Source: VAZQ01 sp963725065
GTDB lineage: Bacteria; Pseudomonadota; Alphaproteobacteria; Rhizobiales; Xanthobacteraceae
NCBI GenBank assembly: GCA_963725065.1
Contig: CAVRXD010000006.1
Coordinates: 43,655-107,654, forward strand
Reading direction: 5' to 3'
Length of the DNA: 64,000 nt
The translations under genes and the position numbers were made by a program. A model generated the notes under the pieces. The model saw nothing but the letters and a program-made list of their open reading frames with translations. It did not search any database and was not told the DNA's origin. Positions 1-9,286 of this stretch are shown here, in pieces; within the stretch, counting starts at the first letter, position 1, and every line of letters starts with the position of its first letter.

Positions 1-2
1 CG

Positions 3-851
3 ACCGAGGTGCCGTGGGACGGGGGTGCGCAGATCGCTCCGGGCGATCCGCACGGCTGGCGGACGGTGGCGCCCTCGGCGGTGCCGTTTGCCGACGGCGA
101 CGTTGCTCCGGTCGCGCTTGATCGGGACGGGCTCCGGCGGGTGCGGGATGCCTTCGCGGCATCCGCCGTCCGCGCCGCCCGAATAGGGATCGACGCGGTC
201 CAGTTGCATGGCGCCCACGGCTATCTCATCCACCAGTTCCTGTCACCGCTCTCCAACCGGCGCGATGACGAGTACGGCGGCTCATTGGAGAACCGGATGC
301 GGTTCCCGCTGGAGATATTCGACGCCGTGCGCGCTGCCTTTCCTGCTGACCGGGCGGTCACCATGCGGGTATCGGGCACGGACTGGGTCAAAGGCGGCTG
401 GGACATCGAGCAGACCATCGCCTTCGCCGAGAAGCTGGAGGCCCGCGGCTGTGCCGCGATTCACGTCTCGAGCGGCGGCTTGGATCCCGCGCAGCAGATC
501 CCGGTGGGTCCGAGCTATCAGGTGCCGCTTGCCCGTGCGGTCAAGTCCGCCGTGCGTATCCCGGTGATTGCCGTCGGGCTGATCAGCGGCTTCGATCAGG
601 CCGAGGCGATCGTCGCGACCGGCGATGCCGACATGATCGCGCTGGCGCGCGCGATCCTCTTCGATCCGCGCTGGCCATGGCACGCCGCCGCGGAGCTGGG
701 CGCCCAGGTTCGCGTGCCCAGTCAGTATCTTCGTTCCGAGCCGCGACGATTCAAAGGCCTGTTCGCACCCGAGGCAATGGTCGAGCCGGTGAAAAAACGT
801 CGGACGACGCATGGCGGCGCGCTTCACCGCTCCGCCGAAAAGCGTGCGTAG
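3..851 (+). CDS. NADH:flavin oxidoreductase, Old Yellow Enzyme family (5' partial)
   Basis: This is the C-terminal two thirds of an FMN-dependent TIM-barrel ene-reductase of the YqjM type. The frame is open to the window edge, so the true start lies upstream; the GTG at 9 is internal. The motif HGAHGYLIHQFLSPLSN holds the family's paired active-site histidines, and DEYGGSLENR follows, as in YqjM and NemA relatives. Later, AVGLIS and the DMIALARAILFDPRWP segment form the FMN phosphate-binding end. Such enzymes reduce activated C=C bonds with NAD(P)H. The substrate is unknown. A basic tail of about 20 residues extends past the usual family end. Confidence 0.9.
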   Translation, partial: TEVPWDGGAQIAPGDPHGWRTVAPSAVPFADGDVAPVALDRDGLRRVRDAFAASAVRAARIGIDAVQLHGAHGYLIHQFLSPLSNRRDDEYGGSLENRMRFPLEIFDAVRAAFPADRAVTMRVSGTDWVKGGWDIEQTIAFAEKLEARGCAAIHVSSGGLDPAQQIPVGPSYQVPLARAVKSAVRIPVIAVGLISGFDQAEAIVATGDADMIALARAILFDPRWPWHAAAELGAQVRVPSQYLRSEPRRFKGLFAPEAMVEPVKKRRTTHGGALHRSAEKRA

Positions 852-984
852 GAATCAGGGATCCTGGGCGCGTCGCAGGTAGGCTGACCTTGGCTACCGG
901 CGGCGTTCATGCGAAGCCGCCGCACCAAACTGCAATTCTTCAGACTTGCGATACCGTCATCGAGCCGTTCGCGTGCGGCGATTG

Positions 985-1764
985 TTATTGTCGGTTTGCG
1001 CCTCCGGTTCTCTCGAACACGGCCAGCATCGGGCCAAGCGACAGGATGTTGCCATGGCGATTGAGCGATGGCGCGTACAGACTCGAGGCGCTGCCGCCAT
1101 CGAGAAACAGAGCATTGGGGCAATTCAGCCCGTCACGGAACAGGCGTGCAAAGGCGTCGAACGACACCTCGCCCTGAGAAATAGCGAACATCACTTTGCC
1201 ATCCGCGCGAACGCCCACACCATTGCGCGCTTTGAGCGACGTGCTGTCCCGGTCGAAACGCGGATGCAGGCGCCCATCGATCACCAGCATCGGCCCGGAC
1301 TGTGTCGCGAGCCCCGTCCGGGGTCTTTGCTTGAGGAATGCCCGCGTCTCCGCGACGGCTGCACCATCGCCGGTTACGTAGAAGACCCCGTTCGGCTTCA
1401 TGTGAAAATTGCCATAGCCGGGCTTGGTGCTGACGTGCACGAGCTCCCGTCCCTGTTCCACGTAAAGTCCAACGGGTTTGAGGGCCGGGTCGAACATGCC
1501 GGCGTTGGTGGCGAACAGCAGCTTGCCGGCCTCGCCTTCCAGAGCGCGCGGCAGCGCGGAAAGATATGCATAGGGAGTTCCGTCCGACCGCTTCCAATAG
1601 AGCCTGACCGTGTGCTTGCGCAGATCGACCTCGCAGACGGTGTAGGCGTTGCGCTCGTACTCCATGACGCGGCACGGCCGGGTCTCGGCCCGGGCGCCGT
1701 CGCCGTGGGCGGCCAGGGTTGTTGCCGCCGCCAGTAGGAAAGCAATGGTTCTCGCTTTGCGCAT
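985..1764 (-). CDS. Secreted phosphodiester glycosidase (NAGPA-like) family protein
   Basis: The 259-residue product begins with a signal peptide (MRKARTIAFLLAAATTLAAHGDGARA). Family hallmarks of the phosphodiester glycosidase/NAGPA domain (PF09992) follow: NAGMFD, the KPNGVFYV segment, TQSGPMLVIDG, RNGVGVRADG and the glycine-rich LFLDGGSASSLYAP. Members hydrolyse or bind sugar-phosphodiester linkages, but the bacterial substrate is mostly unknown. The ATG at 1764 is preferred because it starts the signal peptide; the frame upstream is open but low in coding character. It lies 38 bp downstream of the Bug receptor on the same strand and may be co-transcribed with it. Confidence 0.85.
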   Translation of the reverse strand: MRKARTIAFLLAAATTLAAHGDGARAETRPCRVMEYERNAYTVCEVDLRKHTVRLYWKRSDGTPYAYLSALPRALEGEAGKLLFATNAGMFDPALKPVGLYVEQGRELVHVSTKPGYGNFHMKPNGVFYVTGDGAAVAETRAFLKQRPRTGLATQSGPMLVIDGRLHPRFDRDSTSLKARNGVGVRADGKVMFAISQGEVSFDAFARLFRDGLNCPNALFLDGGSASSLYAPSLNRHGNILSLGPMLAVFERTGGANRQ

Positions 1765-1802
1765 GTCGCACCGCTCCGCGTGCCGAATCTCTGGCTGAAG
1801 GT

Positions 1803-2840
1803 TTATTTGCCGCTCGCCAGAATTTTCAGTACGCGTGCTTTCTGTTCGGGCGTGACGCTGCCAACGGCAGCGACCGCATTCTGGTGCGTGCTGACGGGAT
1901 CGAGGTATTCGATGATCCGCTCCGCTTTCTCGCCGTCGGCGATGAGCTGCGGGTCGTGCAACGTCTGCTTCACCGCATCCTGCAGGTAGGCAAGCCGTGC
2001 CGGCGGGATTCCGGGCGGCGCCATCAGAATGCGGCCGAGCTTTTCGACATTGGCAAGGAAATCCATGACCCAGGTCTGGTCGGGATCCATCCTGGCCGCC
2101 TCGAAAATGGTCGGACGGTCCGGGAAGAAGCGCGACTTGGTGCGCGAAATCGTCGCCAGCGCCCAATTCTGTTTGGCTTTGACGAAATTGTTAGCGGACG
2201 ATTCCGGCACATAGAGCGCGTCCATCTCACCGCGCGTGACCGCGAGCCCGGCGTCGGCGCTGCCCTTGTATCCTTGCACGACGTGGCAATCGAGCTTGAG
2301 GGCTTCGCAGGTGAAGGCGGCTCCGATGCCGAGCCCGGACGTTGCTCCCGAGGAGGCCCATCGCCACTTCATCCGGGTATTGATCGCCTGCTCGACCTCC
2401 CTGATGGGAGAATCCGGTCCCACAAGCCAGAGCCCGGGCGGCGCGCCCACGGTCGACAGGTAGGTGAACTTGGCAAGGTCGAAGCGTGCGGCCTGATCTC
2501 CCGTCAGTTGCGCGAAGGCCGCGCTGGTGCCGTTGGCGAGGGAGATTTGCAAACCGTCCGGCGGCGCAACGTACAGGCGATTGAGCGCAATGAGTCCGCC
2601 GGCGCCAGGCTGGTTCTCGACGATAACCGTCGCCCCCAATGTTTTGGCCAGGTAGGGCGCGATCAGCCGCGAGAAGATGTCGTAGCCTCCGGCCGGGCCC
2701 GAGCCCACGATCATCCGCACGGTCTTGCCGGCGTAGAACGACTTTTCGGCGTCCTGCGCTTGCCCCGTCGATACCGATACGGTCCCACAGACCGCCAGCG
2801 ACACAAGGACAACCCAACGCGTAATCATTGCTTGCACCAT
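1803..2840 (-). CDS. Bug/TctC-family periplasmic solute-binding receptor
   Basis: The protein has an N-terminal signal sequence, then the Bug pattern GKTVRMIVGSGPAGGYDIFSRLIAPYLAKTLG, VENQPGAGG and APPDG. In the family these residues bind the carboxylates of the ligand through main-chain contacts and ordered water. Bug receptors serve tripartite tricarboxylate transporters, but no TctA or TctB gene is nearby, so this is an orphan receptor. The start at 2840 is chosen because AGAAAGG lies a few bases upstream; the ATG at 2828 (MITRW) is the alternative. It diverges from the metallo-hydrolase gene at 2933, with about 90 bp between the starts. Confidence 0.85.
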   Translation of the reverse strand: MVQAMITRWVVLVSLAVCGTVSVSTGQAQDAEKSFYAGKTVRMIVGSGPAGGYDIFSRLIAPYLAKTLGATVIVENQPGAGGLIALNRLYVAPPDGLQISLANGTSAAFAQLTGDQAARFDLAKFTYLSTVGAPPGLWLVGPDSPIREVEQAINTRMKWRWASSGATSGLGIGAAFTCEALKLDCHVVQGYKGSADAGLAVTRGEMDALYVPESSANNFVKAKQNWALATISRTKSRFFPDRPTIFEAARMDPDQTWVMDFLANVEKLGRILMAPPGIPPARLAYLQDAVKQTLHDPQLIADGEKAERIIEYLDPVSTHQNAVAAVGSVTPEQKARVLKILASGK

Positions 2841-2932
2841 CCGACCTTTCTCGTATCGTATCACAGCCGCAACCTGAATCGCATCAGCCGGGTGGGAAAA
2901 CCGGGCGCTCTCCGTGTGCGGGAGATCGAGTT

Positions 2933-3937
2933 TTGAACCAAAGTCCTGCCGCCCGGAAACCCTTCGCGGCGCCCACGGTCGACCAGCTCTTCGTCCGCGT
3001 GGTCGTCGACTCGCGCTACGAGCGCTTCCTGCCGAAGATGACGCATCCGTTCACGGCCATCGAACATGTCGGCCAGGTGCCGGGCCGTCAGATGACGTCG
3101 CTCGCCTGCGAATGGGGCCTGTCATTGCATCTCGAGTCCCACTGCGCCGGCGCCAAGGCGCAGTACATGCTGGATTTCGGCTATACGCCGGAGATCGTTC
3201 TGCGCAACGCCGATCTGCTCGACATCGACCCCGCCAAGATCGATGGCCTGATCCTTAGCCACGCCCACCGCGACCATTTCGGCGGCCTGATCGGCTTCCT
3301 GATGCAGCATCGCGCGCGCATGCGCAGCGACCTGTGCTTCTACAATGGCGGCGAAGAAGGCTTCCGGGAAAAGTTCCTCGGCGATCCCAAGGACCCGATC
3401 TCGTGGGGTTCGGTCGATCGCCAAATGCTCGCCGCCCAGCATGTGACGCCCGTGTGCTGCCACGAGCCGCATGATCTCTCCCAGGCGTTTACGACCGGCT
3501 ACATCGAACGCAGTTCGTTCGAGCAGGTGAGCGGCGGCTCGATGGTTTACGAGTACGATCATTTCACCGAGACCGAGCGCCGCGGCAAGCTCCTCAAGGA
3601 CACGCATCCCGACGAGCATGCCACCTGCTATGTCGTGCAAGGCCGCGGGCTCGTCGTCATCAGCTCGTGCGGTCACGTCGGGCTGATCAATACCATCAAA
3701 CAGGCGATGGCGGTGTCGGGCGTCTCGAAGCTCCATGCGGTCATCGGCGGATTTCATCTCGTCACCGCGCCGCAGGACTACATCGACCAGACGGTGACCG
3801 AGCTCGAAGCGCTCGAGCCCGACGTCGTCATCCCCATGCACTGCTCCGGCGCAGACTTTATCGACACCATGCGCCGGCGCATGCCGCGCCAGCTGGTGAC
3901 GACCAACGTCGGCACCCGCTTCACGTTCGGCGTGTGA
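2933..3937 (+). CDS. Metallo-beta-lactamase fold hydrolase (DHPMP synthase-like)
   Basis: The 334-residue protein has the dinuclear metal motif SHAHRDHFGG (about residue 105), then HATCYV and SCGHVGLINTI, and a late IPMHCSG histidine. This arrangement resembles the COG1237 group, annotated as dihydropteroate or methanopterin-related metallo-hydrolases. The true substrate is not predictable. The start is taken as TTG at 2933 because GGGAG sits about 8 bases upstream. The longer open frame to 2828 would run through the divergent promoter region and into the neighbouring Bug gene. An amidohydrolase follows on the same strand 119 bp later, so the two may form one catabolic unit. Confidence 0.85.
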   Translation: MNQSPAARKPFAAPTVDQLFVRVVVDSRYERFLPKMTHPFTAIEHVGQVPGRQMTSLACEWGLSLHLESHCAGAKAQYMLDFGYTPEIVLRNADLLDIDPAKIDGLILSHAHRDHFGGLIGFLMQHRARMRSDLCFYNGGEEGFREKFLGDPKDPISWGSVDRQMLAAQHVTPVCCHEPHDLSQAFTTGYIERSSFEQVSGGSMVYEYDHFTETERRGKLLKDTHPDEHATCYVVQGRGLVVISSCGHVGLINTIKQAMAVSGVSKLHAVIGGFHLVTAPQDYIDQTVTELEALEPDVVIPMHCSGADFIDTMRRRMPRQLVTTNVGTRFTFGV

Positions 3938-4056
3938 CCCGGCCGCCGGGCTGGTGCATCCGAGCCGCCACATCGCCCCTCCGTCTTGCTGGAACTGGGA
4001 AAAACGCGAATAGTCACGCCAGTCGGATTAATCTGACGAACGTTCAAGGGAGGAAC

Positions 4057-5139
4057 ATGATGCTAAAAACGGCACGACACCGCTTATTCGGATGCAACTG
4101 TTGCGCCGAGCCCTTCGCCGCCACCGGCGTGAATCGCCGCGAGCTGCTGGCCGGGGGCGCGGCGCTCACCCTTGCCGGCGTGGGCCTCGGGCCCAGGGCC
4201 TTTGCGCAAGCCAAGCCGCACCGCATCGACGTGCATCATCATGTCGCGCCCCCGGTCTGGCTCAGCGCGATGGACGTCATCGGGCGCACCAATCCGCCGC
4301 TGGCGAACTGGTCGATTCAAAAATCGCTGGAGGATATGGACAAGGGCGGGATTGCAACGTCCCTGCTTTCGCCGACCGCGCCGCAGGTCGTTCCGATCGG
4401 CAAGCCGGTCGCGATCAAGATCGCGCGCGACTCGAACGAGTACAGTAAGAAGATGATGGCCGATCATCCTGGACGGTTCGGCATCTTCGCGACGCTGCCG
4501 CTTCCGCATGTCGACGAGTCGCTGAAGGAGATCAGTTACGCCTTCGACACGCTCAACGTCGACGGCATCGGCATGCTGACGAACTACGGCGACAAGTGGC
4601 TTGGTCACCCGTTCCTCGATCCGGTCTGGCAGGAGCTCAATCGCCGCAACGCCACCGTCTACACCCATCCGACCGACGCCAATTGCTGCGTGAACCTGAT
4701 GCAGACTGTGCCCCCGTCTGCCATCGAATGGGGGACCGACTCGACGCGCAGCATCGCCGATCTGATCTTCAGCGGCACCGCGCAGAAGTATCCGAACATC
4801 AATTGGATCTTCTCGCACGGCGGCGGCGCGCTGACGTCGTTCGCCGAGCGTTTTCTGGTGCAGATGGTGAACACGCCGCCCTACAAGGGCAAGTTCACGC
4901 GCGAGGATGTGCAGGGCCAGCTCAACCGCTTCTATTACGATACGGCGCAGGTTTCGATGGTGGGAACGCTTGCAGCGCTCGCCAAGCTCGTCCCGGTCTC
5001 GCAGATCGTCTATGGCACCGACTTTCCTTATCGGACCGGCGCCGAGCACACCAAGGGCGTTGCGACCGTGTTCAGCGGCGAGGACCTCAACAAGGTCGAG
5101 CGCGGGAACGCTCTGCGGCTGGTGCCGCGGCTGGTCTGA
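4057..5139 (+). CDS. Exported amidohydrolase (ACMSD-type TIM-barrel hydrolase)
   Basis: The start at 4057 has an excellent GGGAGGAAC ribosome site just upstream. The N-terminus contains a Tat-like signal, NRRELLAGGAALTLAGVGLG, ending at AFAQA, so the enzyme is probably exported folded. The mature part opens with the metal motif DVHHHVAPP. THPTD, the FSHGGGALTSFAERF helix and YGTDFPYRT (the metal-binding Asp) follow. These are hallmarks of amidohydrolase family 2 (PF04909), which includes ACMSD and gamma-resorcylate decarboxylase; many members are decarboxylases rather than hydrolases. An aromatic or cyclic carboxylate is a likely substrate, by inference only. Confidence 0.85.
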   Translation: MMLKTARHRLFGCNCCAEPFAATGVNRRELLAGGAALTLAGVGLGPRAFAQAKPHRIDVHHHVAPPVWLSAMDVIGRTNPPLANWSIQKSLEDMDKGGIATSLLSPTAPQVVPIGKPVAIKIARDSNEYSKKMMADHPGRFGIFATLPLPHVDESLKEISYAFDTLNVDGIGMLTNYGDKWLGHPFLDPVWQELNRRNATVYTHPTDANCCVNLMQTVPPSAIEWGTDSTRSIADLIFSGTAQKYPNINWIFSHGGGALTSFAERFLVQMVNTPPYKGKFTREDVQGQLNRFYYDTAQVSMVGTLAALAKLVPVSQIVYGTDFPYRTGAEHTKGVATVFSGEDLNKVERGNALRLVPRLV

Positions 5140-5438
5140 TCGGGTCTCGCGCCGGCCGGAGATTTGCAGCGGCAGCCTGCTGGCTGCCGCTCATTGCGCT
5201 CCCGCCGATTGGGATGCCGTTCGACAAGATCGTGAAGGGGGAGGGCCCGGCGGTCCGCTGCCGCCGGCATTCGCAGCCCGTTCCCCACTCCTTCGATGCC
5301 GAGCGCGGCAGGGATGAGGAGAATTTCATTCCGCGCGGCCGGGCGGGATATCGCTGGGCTTGATCCCGCTCAGAATCTTTCCGAAAAGGTCGGCTGCGCC
5401 AGTCGCGCCCGTCGTCTAACTGAGGCCTGTCGACCGTC
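5140..5438 (+). other. Intergenic stretch, nothing recognised
   Basis: About 300 bp between the amidohydrolase and the next gene. The open frames here have no recognisable protein character. GCAGCCTGCTGGCTGC near 5168 could fold, but it is not followed by a T run. Confidence 0.4.
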
Positions 5439-6710
5439 ATGGGAATGACAAGTCATACCGCCGGTAACGTTCGAAGCATCTCGTTGCCATCGATCCTTGC
5501 TGCCGCTGGTGCTGGCGCCGTCGCGCGCATCATCGATGCAGTCACGCCTGGCGCGCTTGCGACGACGCGTGTGGCTCTTGCGCTCGGACTCTTGGCCTCG
5601 CCGCCCGTTTCCGACGCCATCGACAGGACAGCCGACACGGTCGCTGCGCTCGTCTCGGCCGACATCGGCCATCTCGGTTTCATCTCCCGCGCAGCGGGTC
5701 AGCCGGCCGCACTCACGAAGTCGCAGTCGGATGCGCTCGATGCATACAACAATGCGGTAAGGCAATTTAAGTCGGTCCTGAGCCAGCGGCGCGCGCAGAT
5801 CAATTCGAATCAACAACTCCCGAACCTGCCGGGACAAGCGCTCTATCTTGCGCGCAACAGCATGATCAGCGCGTACAAGGACCTCACCGATGCGCTTCCG
5901 TCCAGGATCGGAAGGCGCAACAAGTTTGGAATTCCTCCCGCGTATTTCGATGCCGACAACGAGCCGCTGATCGACGAGTATACCAATCTGTTCAGCATCA
6001 TGCAGGCGCCACCCACCAATGCGCAGAAATCGGACACGCCATTCAATGACGTTGTCGACCTGGGAGCCGTCATTGCACGCGCCAAGGGCCTGGATGCCTC
6101 CCACGCCGAAGCGGCGGGTCGGATCAGCTTGGGCCTGTTCTTTGCCGAGACAAACGGCAATCAGAACATGGGGAATGCGCGCTCGAACACGTACAAGGGA
6201 AGTCTGCAGACCGGTGTATCCGAGGATCAAAACGGTCAAAGAAAATGGGCGTCGATCAAAAGCTCGATCGCGACCCTAGATCCTGCGTTGAGCGCTCGCG
6301 ACGACAAGGAAGAGGCGCGGATCGGCAGTCTGGATCATCGCTTCAATCACTGGACGGCTGTGCGGGACGCCCTGATGAACGCACACGCGGACCTGTTCCC
6401 GCGGATACCTGCGATCGTGAAGACGTTGCCAAATCCGATCGATCAGATGAAGCTTTTTGAGCTGATCCAGATCGTTCCGAGCCCGACCAGATCCGCGCTC
6501 AATTCGGGCAACTTCGCCAGTTACAGAGTGTCCGACCCGACGATCATGGGATACCTGCGCAACAACAGCATCTTCACCTTCGGGCAAGCCGACAGGGCGA
6601 GAACGTCCGCGACCTTCCGCGAGATTCTCGATGCGATGTGGCTCTTCAACGACAAGTTCGAACGAGCGCTGTCCAAATTCAACGAGATCAAGGTTCGGCA
6701 AAAGGGGTGA
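5439..6710 (+). CDS. Hypothetical 423-residue protein, possible lysozyme-like core
   Basis: I do not recognise the family. The N-terminal 70 residues are Ala/Val-rich and may hold one membrane helix (ATTRVALALGLLASPPVSDAI). The rest is hydrophilic, helical and richer in Asn and Gln than its neighbours. The stretch FFAETNGNQNMGNARSN followed by TYKGSLQTG is reminiscent of the soluble lytic transglycosylase pattern (catalytic Glu-x-x-G, then G-x-x-Q), but this is only a visual resemblance. The start could be 5439 or the ATG at 5445; a weak GAGG lies upstream. It stands alone between unrelated genes. Confidence 0.6.
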   Translation: MGMTSHTAGNVRSISLPSILAAAGAGAVARIIDAVTPGALATTRVALALGLLASPPVSDAIDRTADTVAALVSADIGHLGFISRAAGQPAALTKSQSDALDAYNNAVRQFKSVLSQRRAQINSNQQLPNLPGQALYLARNSMISAYKDLTDALPSRIGRRNKFGIPPAYFDADNEPLIDEYTNLFSIMQAPPTNAQKSDTPFNDVVDLGAVIARAKGLDASHAEAAGRISLGLFFAETNGNQNMGNARSNTYKGSLQTGVSEDQNGQRKWASIKSSIATLDPALSARDDKEEARIGSLDHRFNHWTAVRDALMNAHADLFPRIPAIVKTLPNPIDQMKLFELIQIVPSPTRSALNSGNFASYRVSDPTIMGYLRNNSIFTFGQADRARTSATFREILDAMWLFNDKFERALSKFNEIKVRQKG

Positions 6711-6797
6711 GAACGGCCGGTACCGGCTCGACCGGTGAACGCTCAGCCGGATGGCTGCTGCCGGCGCCGTGGCGCCAGCGACATTCGTCATGCCCGG

Positions 6798-7604
6798 CTA
6801 CTGCGCAACGACGACGCCGTCGGCTTTCTTGCCCATGCGCTCGATCGCCTTCTGCGCGAAGCCCGAAGCCTTCATGTCGGCGACAAAGGCCTTGGCGTAT
6901 TCGACCACTGCCGTTGGCGAGCCCTTCGGATAGCCGATGGCGATCGGCACATCGTAGTAGCTGCCGGGCAGAATGCGCGATCCTGGCAATGCGGGCTGCG
7001 CGTTGGCCAGCATCGGGACGACGTGGCTGAACGCATCGGCCTGGCCGGAGGCGATGAGATCGGTCGCGGGCTTCGTGGTCTCGACCGGGACCCGGAGCAT
7101 GGTCGCATTCTTGATGATCTTCTCCAGGTGCTCGCCCTGGGCGCTTCTCGCCGGCACGACGATGCGCACGCCGGCCTGATCGATTTCGGGGATGCTCTTG
7201 ATGGTCGAGGACGCGGGCACCAGGAACGTCGTCCGCAGCCCAATCATCACCGACCCGAAATCAAAGGCCGCGGCGCGATCCTTGGTGATGCCGATGAACG
7301 TCACGTCGATCTTGCCGCTCTTGAACGCGTCGATCATGTCCGCCGGATTGCGGATCGACACCAGTTCGTGCGGCACGCCGAGCCGGCGCGCGAGCTCGAT
7401 GCCGATGTCGGGACTCCAGCCCTCGATCTGCCCGTTCTGCTCGACCGCGAAATACGACAGCATCAGCACGCCGACGCGGAGCTTGCCGCTCGGTGCAAAC
7501 TGGCGCGCGGTTTCGGCCGCGCTCTGCGCGTTGGCGCCGGCGGCAAGGCCGAGCACCGCGGCAGCGGCGATGAGTATGGCGGCGGTCGACGATCGCATGC
7601 TCAT
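6798..7604 (-). CDS. Family 3 extracellular solute-binding protein (amino acid ABC type)
   Basis: The 268-residue periplasmic protein has a signal peptide ending at ANAQS. The SBP_bac_3 fold shows in GKLRVGVLMLSYFAVEQ, IEGWSPDIGIELARRLG, GKIDVTFIGITKDRAAAFDFG (the typical hinge region) and a final helix ending KKADGVVVAQ. Family members bind polar amino acids or similar small ligands for ABC importers. No permease or ATPase gene is adjacent, so the partner is elsewhere. The start at 7604 is preferred because GTGAGG sits six bases upstream; the GTG at 7616 is itself that ribosome site. Confidence 0.85.
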   Translation of the reverse strand: MSMRSSTAAILIAAAAVLGLAAGANAQSAAETARQFAPSGKLRVGVLMLSYFAVEQNGQIEGWSPDIGIELARRLGVPHELVSIRNPADMIDAFKSGKIDVTFIGITKDRAAAFDFGSVMIGLRTTFLVPASSTIKSIPEIDQAGVRIVVPARSAQGEHLEKIIKNATMLRVPVETTKPATDLIASGQADAFSHVVPMLANAQPALPGSRILPGSYYDVPIAIGYPKGSPTAVVEYAKAFVADMKASGFAQKAIERMGKKADGVVVAQ

Positions 7605-7948
7605 GTCAAACCTCACGACATTTTACCGCGTCGCTTGCACGAGAGCTCTAAATGATCCTATCGCAAAATCGGTTCCCGGACTTGCGGTTTATGCATCAGC
7701 GGGAGCCTGGCCGTAAATCCCTGGCGGCCAGGCGCGCGCCTTTGCCCAACGCCTTCAATTTCGCCCTCGGACTCGCCCAAGCGATCATGCCCCCTTCCGT
7801 GTCAGTGCGGGACTACGGTAGCTTGATGACAGAGCTGCCACGCCGGGACGTGGCGAATTCCCGCTTCGTCGGCGGCGCTCATGCCGTCGGCGGGCATCGG
7901 ACCTTCATCGATCGCCTTTGGTCATTTGATTCTCGGGAGAAGAACGCG
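7605..7948 (+). other. Divergent intergenic region, no gene seen
   Basis: About 340 bp between two divergent genes, presumably carrying both promoters. The region reads open in one frame on the plus strand, but composition and lack of a start site suggest no gene. I could not pick out convincing promoter boxes or a palindromic operator. Confidence 0.4.
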
Positions 7949-8920
7949 ATGTGGCACCTAACACGACGAACCCTGCTCGCAGGCGCGGCAGTGATGGCGG
8001 GAGACGCGGCGCTCGCGCAGTCGGCTCCGCCGGCGCGCGTGAAGGGGCCGCTGGTCTGGCTCGACCTGGACCAGAAGGAACTCGATGACGCCTACGACCA
8101 GAGCGTCTATGCGCCGAACCAGCGCCAGGTCACCGGCCGCTACGTGACCAACAGCGAGGCGGTGCGTGCGCGTATTGGGGCGCCCAAGCGGCTGGCTTAC
8201 GGCTCGACACCGATCGAGGGGCTCGATCTCTACGCCGCCAAGACGCCGAACGCGCCGGTCCAGGTGTTCATCCACGGCGGCGCCTGGCGTGCGGGCCTCG
8301 CCAAGGACTATGCCACGCCCGCCGAGATGTTCGTGGACGCGGGAGCGCATTTCGCCGTCGTCGACTTCAACAATGTCATCGAGACCAACGGCGACCTCAT
8401 GCCGATGGCGCGACAGGTGCGCAGTGCCGTTGCGTGGGTCTGCAAGAACGCGGCGAGCTTCGGCGGCGACCCGAACCGCGTCTACGTCTCCGGGCACTCC
8501 TCCGGCGGTCATCTCGCGGGCGTGGTCCTCGCCACCGACTGGAGCAAGGACTTCGGCCTGCCGCGCGATGCGGTGAAGGGCGTGGTGTGCTGCTCCGGCA
8601 TGTTCGATCTCAAGCCGGTGCGGCTCTCCAAGCGCGGGGAGTATGTGAAATTCACCGACGAGATGGAGCAGGCGCTCAGCGCGCAGCGCCATCTCGACAA
8701 CATCAACTGTCCGGTGACCCTGGTCTACGGCACGCTGGAGACGCCGGAATTCCAGCGGCAGTCGCGCGACTTCGCGGCGGCCTTGCAGGCCGCCGGCAAG
8801 CCGGTGCGGGTCGTCGTGGCTCCGGGCTACAATCACTTCGAGGTCAATGAGACGCTGGCCAGCCCCTACGGATTCTTCGGCCGCGCGGTGCTGGAGCAGA
8901 TGAAGCTCAAGCCAGCGTAG
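7949..8920 (+). CDS. Exported alpha/beta hydrolase, arylformamidase-like
   Basis: The start at 7949 is set by GGGAGAAG eight bases upstream and by the signal sequence TRRTLLAGAAVMAGDAALAQ, a Tat-like leader. The catalytic features are the HGGAW oxyanion motif, the nucleophile elbow SGHSSGGHL and a late NHFEV histidine. The order and spacing resemble kynurenine formamidase and other BD-FAE/esterase-lipase proteins (PF20434). Those enzymes cleave N-formyl or ester bonds. An export signal is unusual for a true kynurenine formamidase, so a periplasmic esterase or amidase role is more likely. Confidence 0.85.
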   Translation: MWHLTRRTLLAGAAVMAGDAALAQSAPPARVKGPLVWLDLDQKELDDAYDQSVYAPNQRQVTGRYVTNSEAVRARIGAPKRLAYGSTPIEGLDLYAAKTPNAPVQVFIHGGAWRAGLAKDYATPAEMFVDAGAHFAVVDFNNVIETNGDLMPMARQVRSAVAWVCKNAASFGGDPNRVYVSGHSSGGHLAGVVLATDWSKDFGLPRDAVKGVVCCSGMFDLKPVRLSKRGEYVKFTDEMEQALSAQRHLDNINCPVTLVYGTLETPEFQRQSRDFAAALQAAGKPVRVVVAPGYNHFEVNETLASPYGFFGRAVLEQMKLKPA

Positions 8921-9018
8921 TCCGCTCGCGCCGCGGTCACATCGGCGCCGTGACTCCATGCCGGCCGACCCGCCACGTGCGGGCAACCGGCGATCTGCGG
9001 GTTGTCGACGCGCTACCT

Positions 9019-9198
9019 TTAGTTCGGCGCCGTCGCGGCCTTGACCACATAGGTCGAGCCGTCGACGCCGTCGATGGCGCCACGGATACGGATTGCATCC
9101 CGCGCCCGTGCCGTTGCGATGCCCGATACCATCATCAAGAGCGCGCCAACAGCAACGCCCGCACGCGCTGCTGCCGTCATCTTGTAATTGGCTTTCAT
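9019..9198 (-). CDS. Short secreted protein, likely remnant of a DUF5666-type protein
   Basis: This 59-residue frame has a good ribosome site (GTGAGG before the ATG at 9198) and a clear signal segment (GVAVGALLMMVSGIATARA). The mature part is only RDAIRIRGAIDGVDGSTYVVKAATAPN. That resembles the opening of longer secreted proteins in rhizobia, in which RIRGTIEKVDG-like text starts a beta-rich domain. The usual continuation is absent, so I read this as a truncated gene that may still be translated. Confidence 0.4.
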   Translation of the reverse strand: MKANYKMTAAARAGVAVGALLMMVSGIATARARDAIRIRGAIDGVDGSTYVVKAATAPN

Positions 9199-9286
9199 GA
9201 GCCTCACATTGGTTGCCGCGAGACGTTATGACAGCAAGGGATTGAGGTTTAGGCCGAACGTGGTCGGACGGCCCCGCTCATGTCGC

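Noticed and set aside
5160..5185. Possible terminator stem GCAGCCTGCTGGCTGC
   Set aside because: No T run follows and the stem is interrupted; insufficient for a terminator call.
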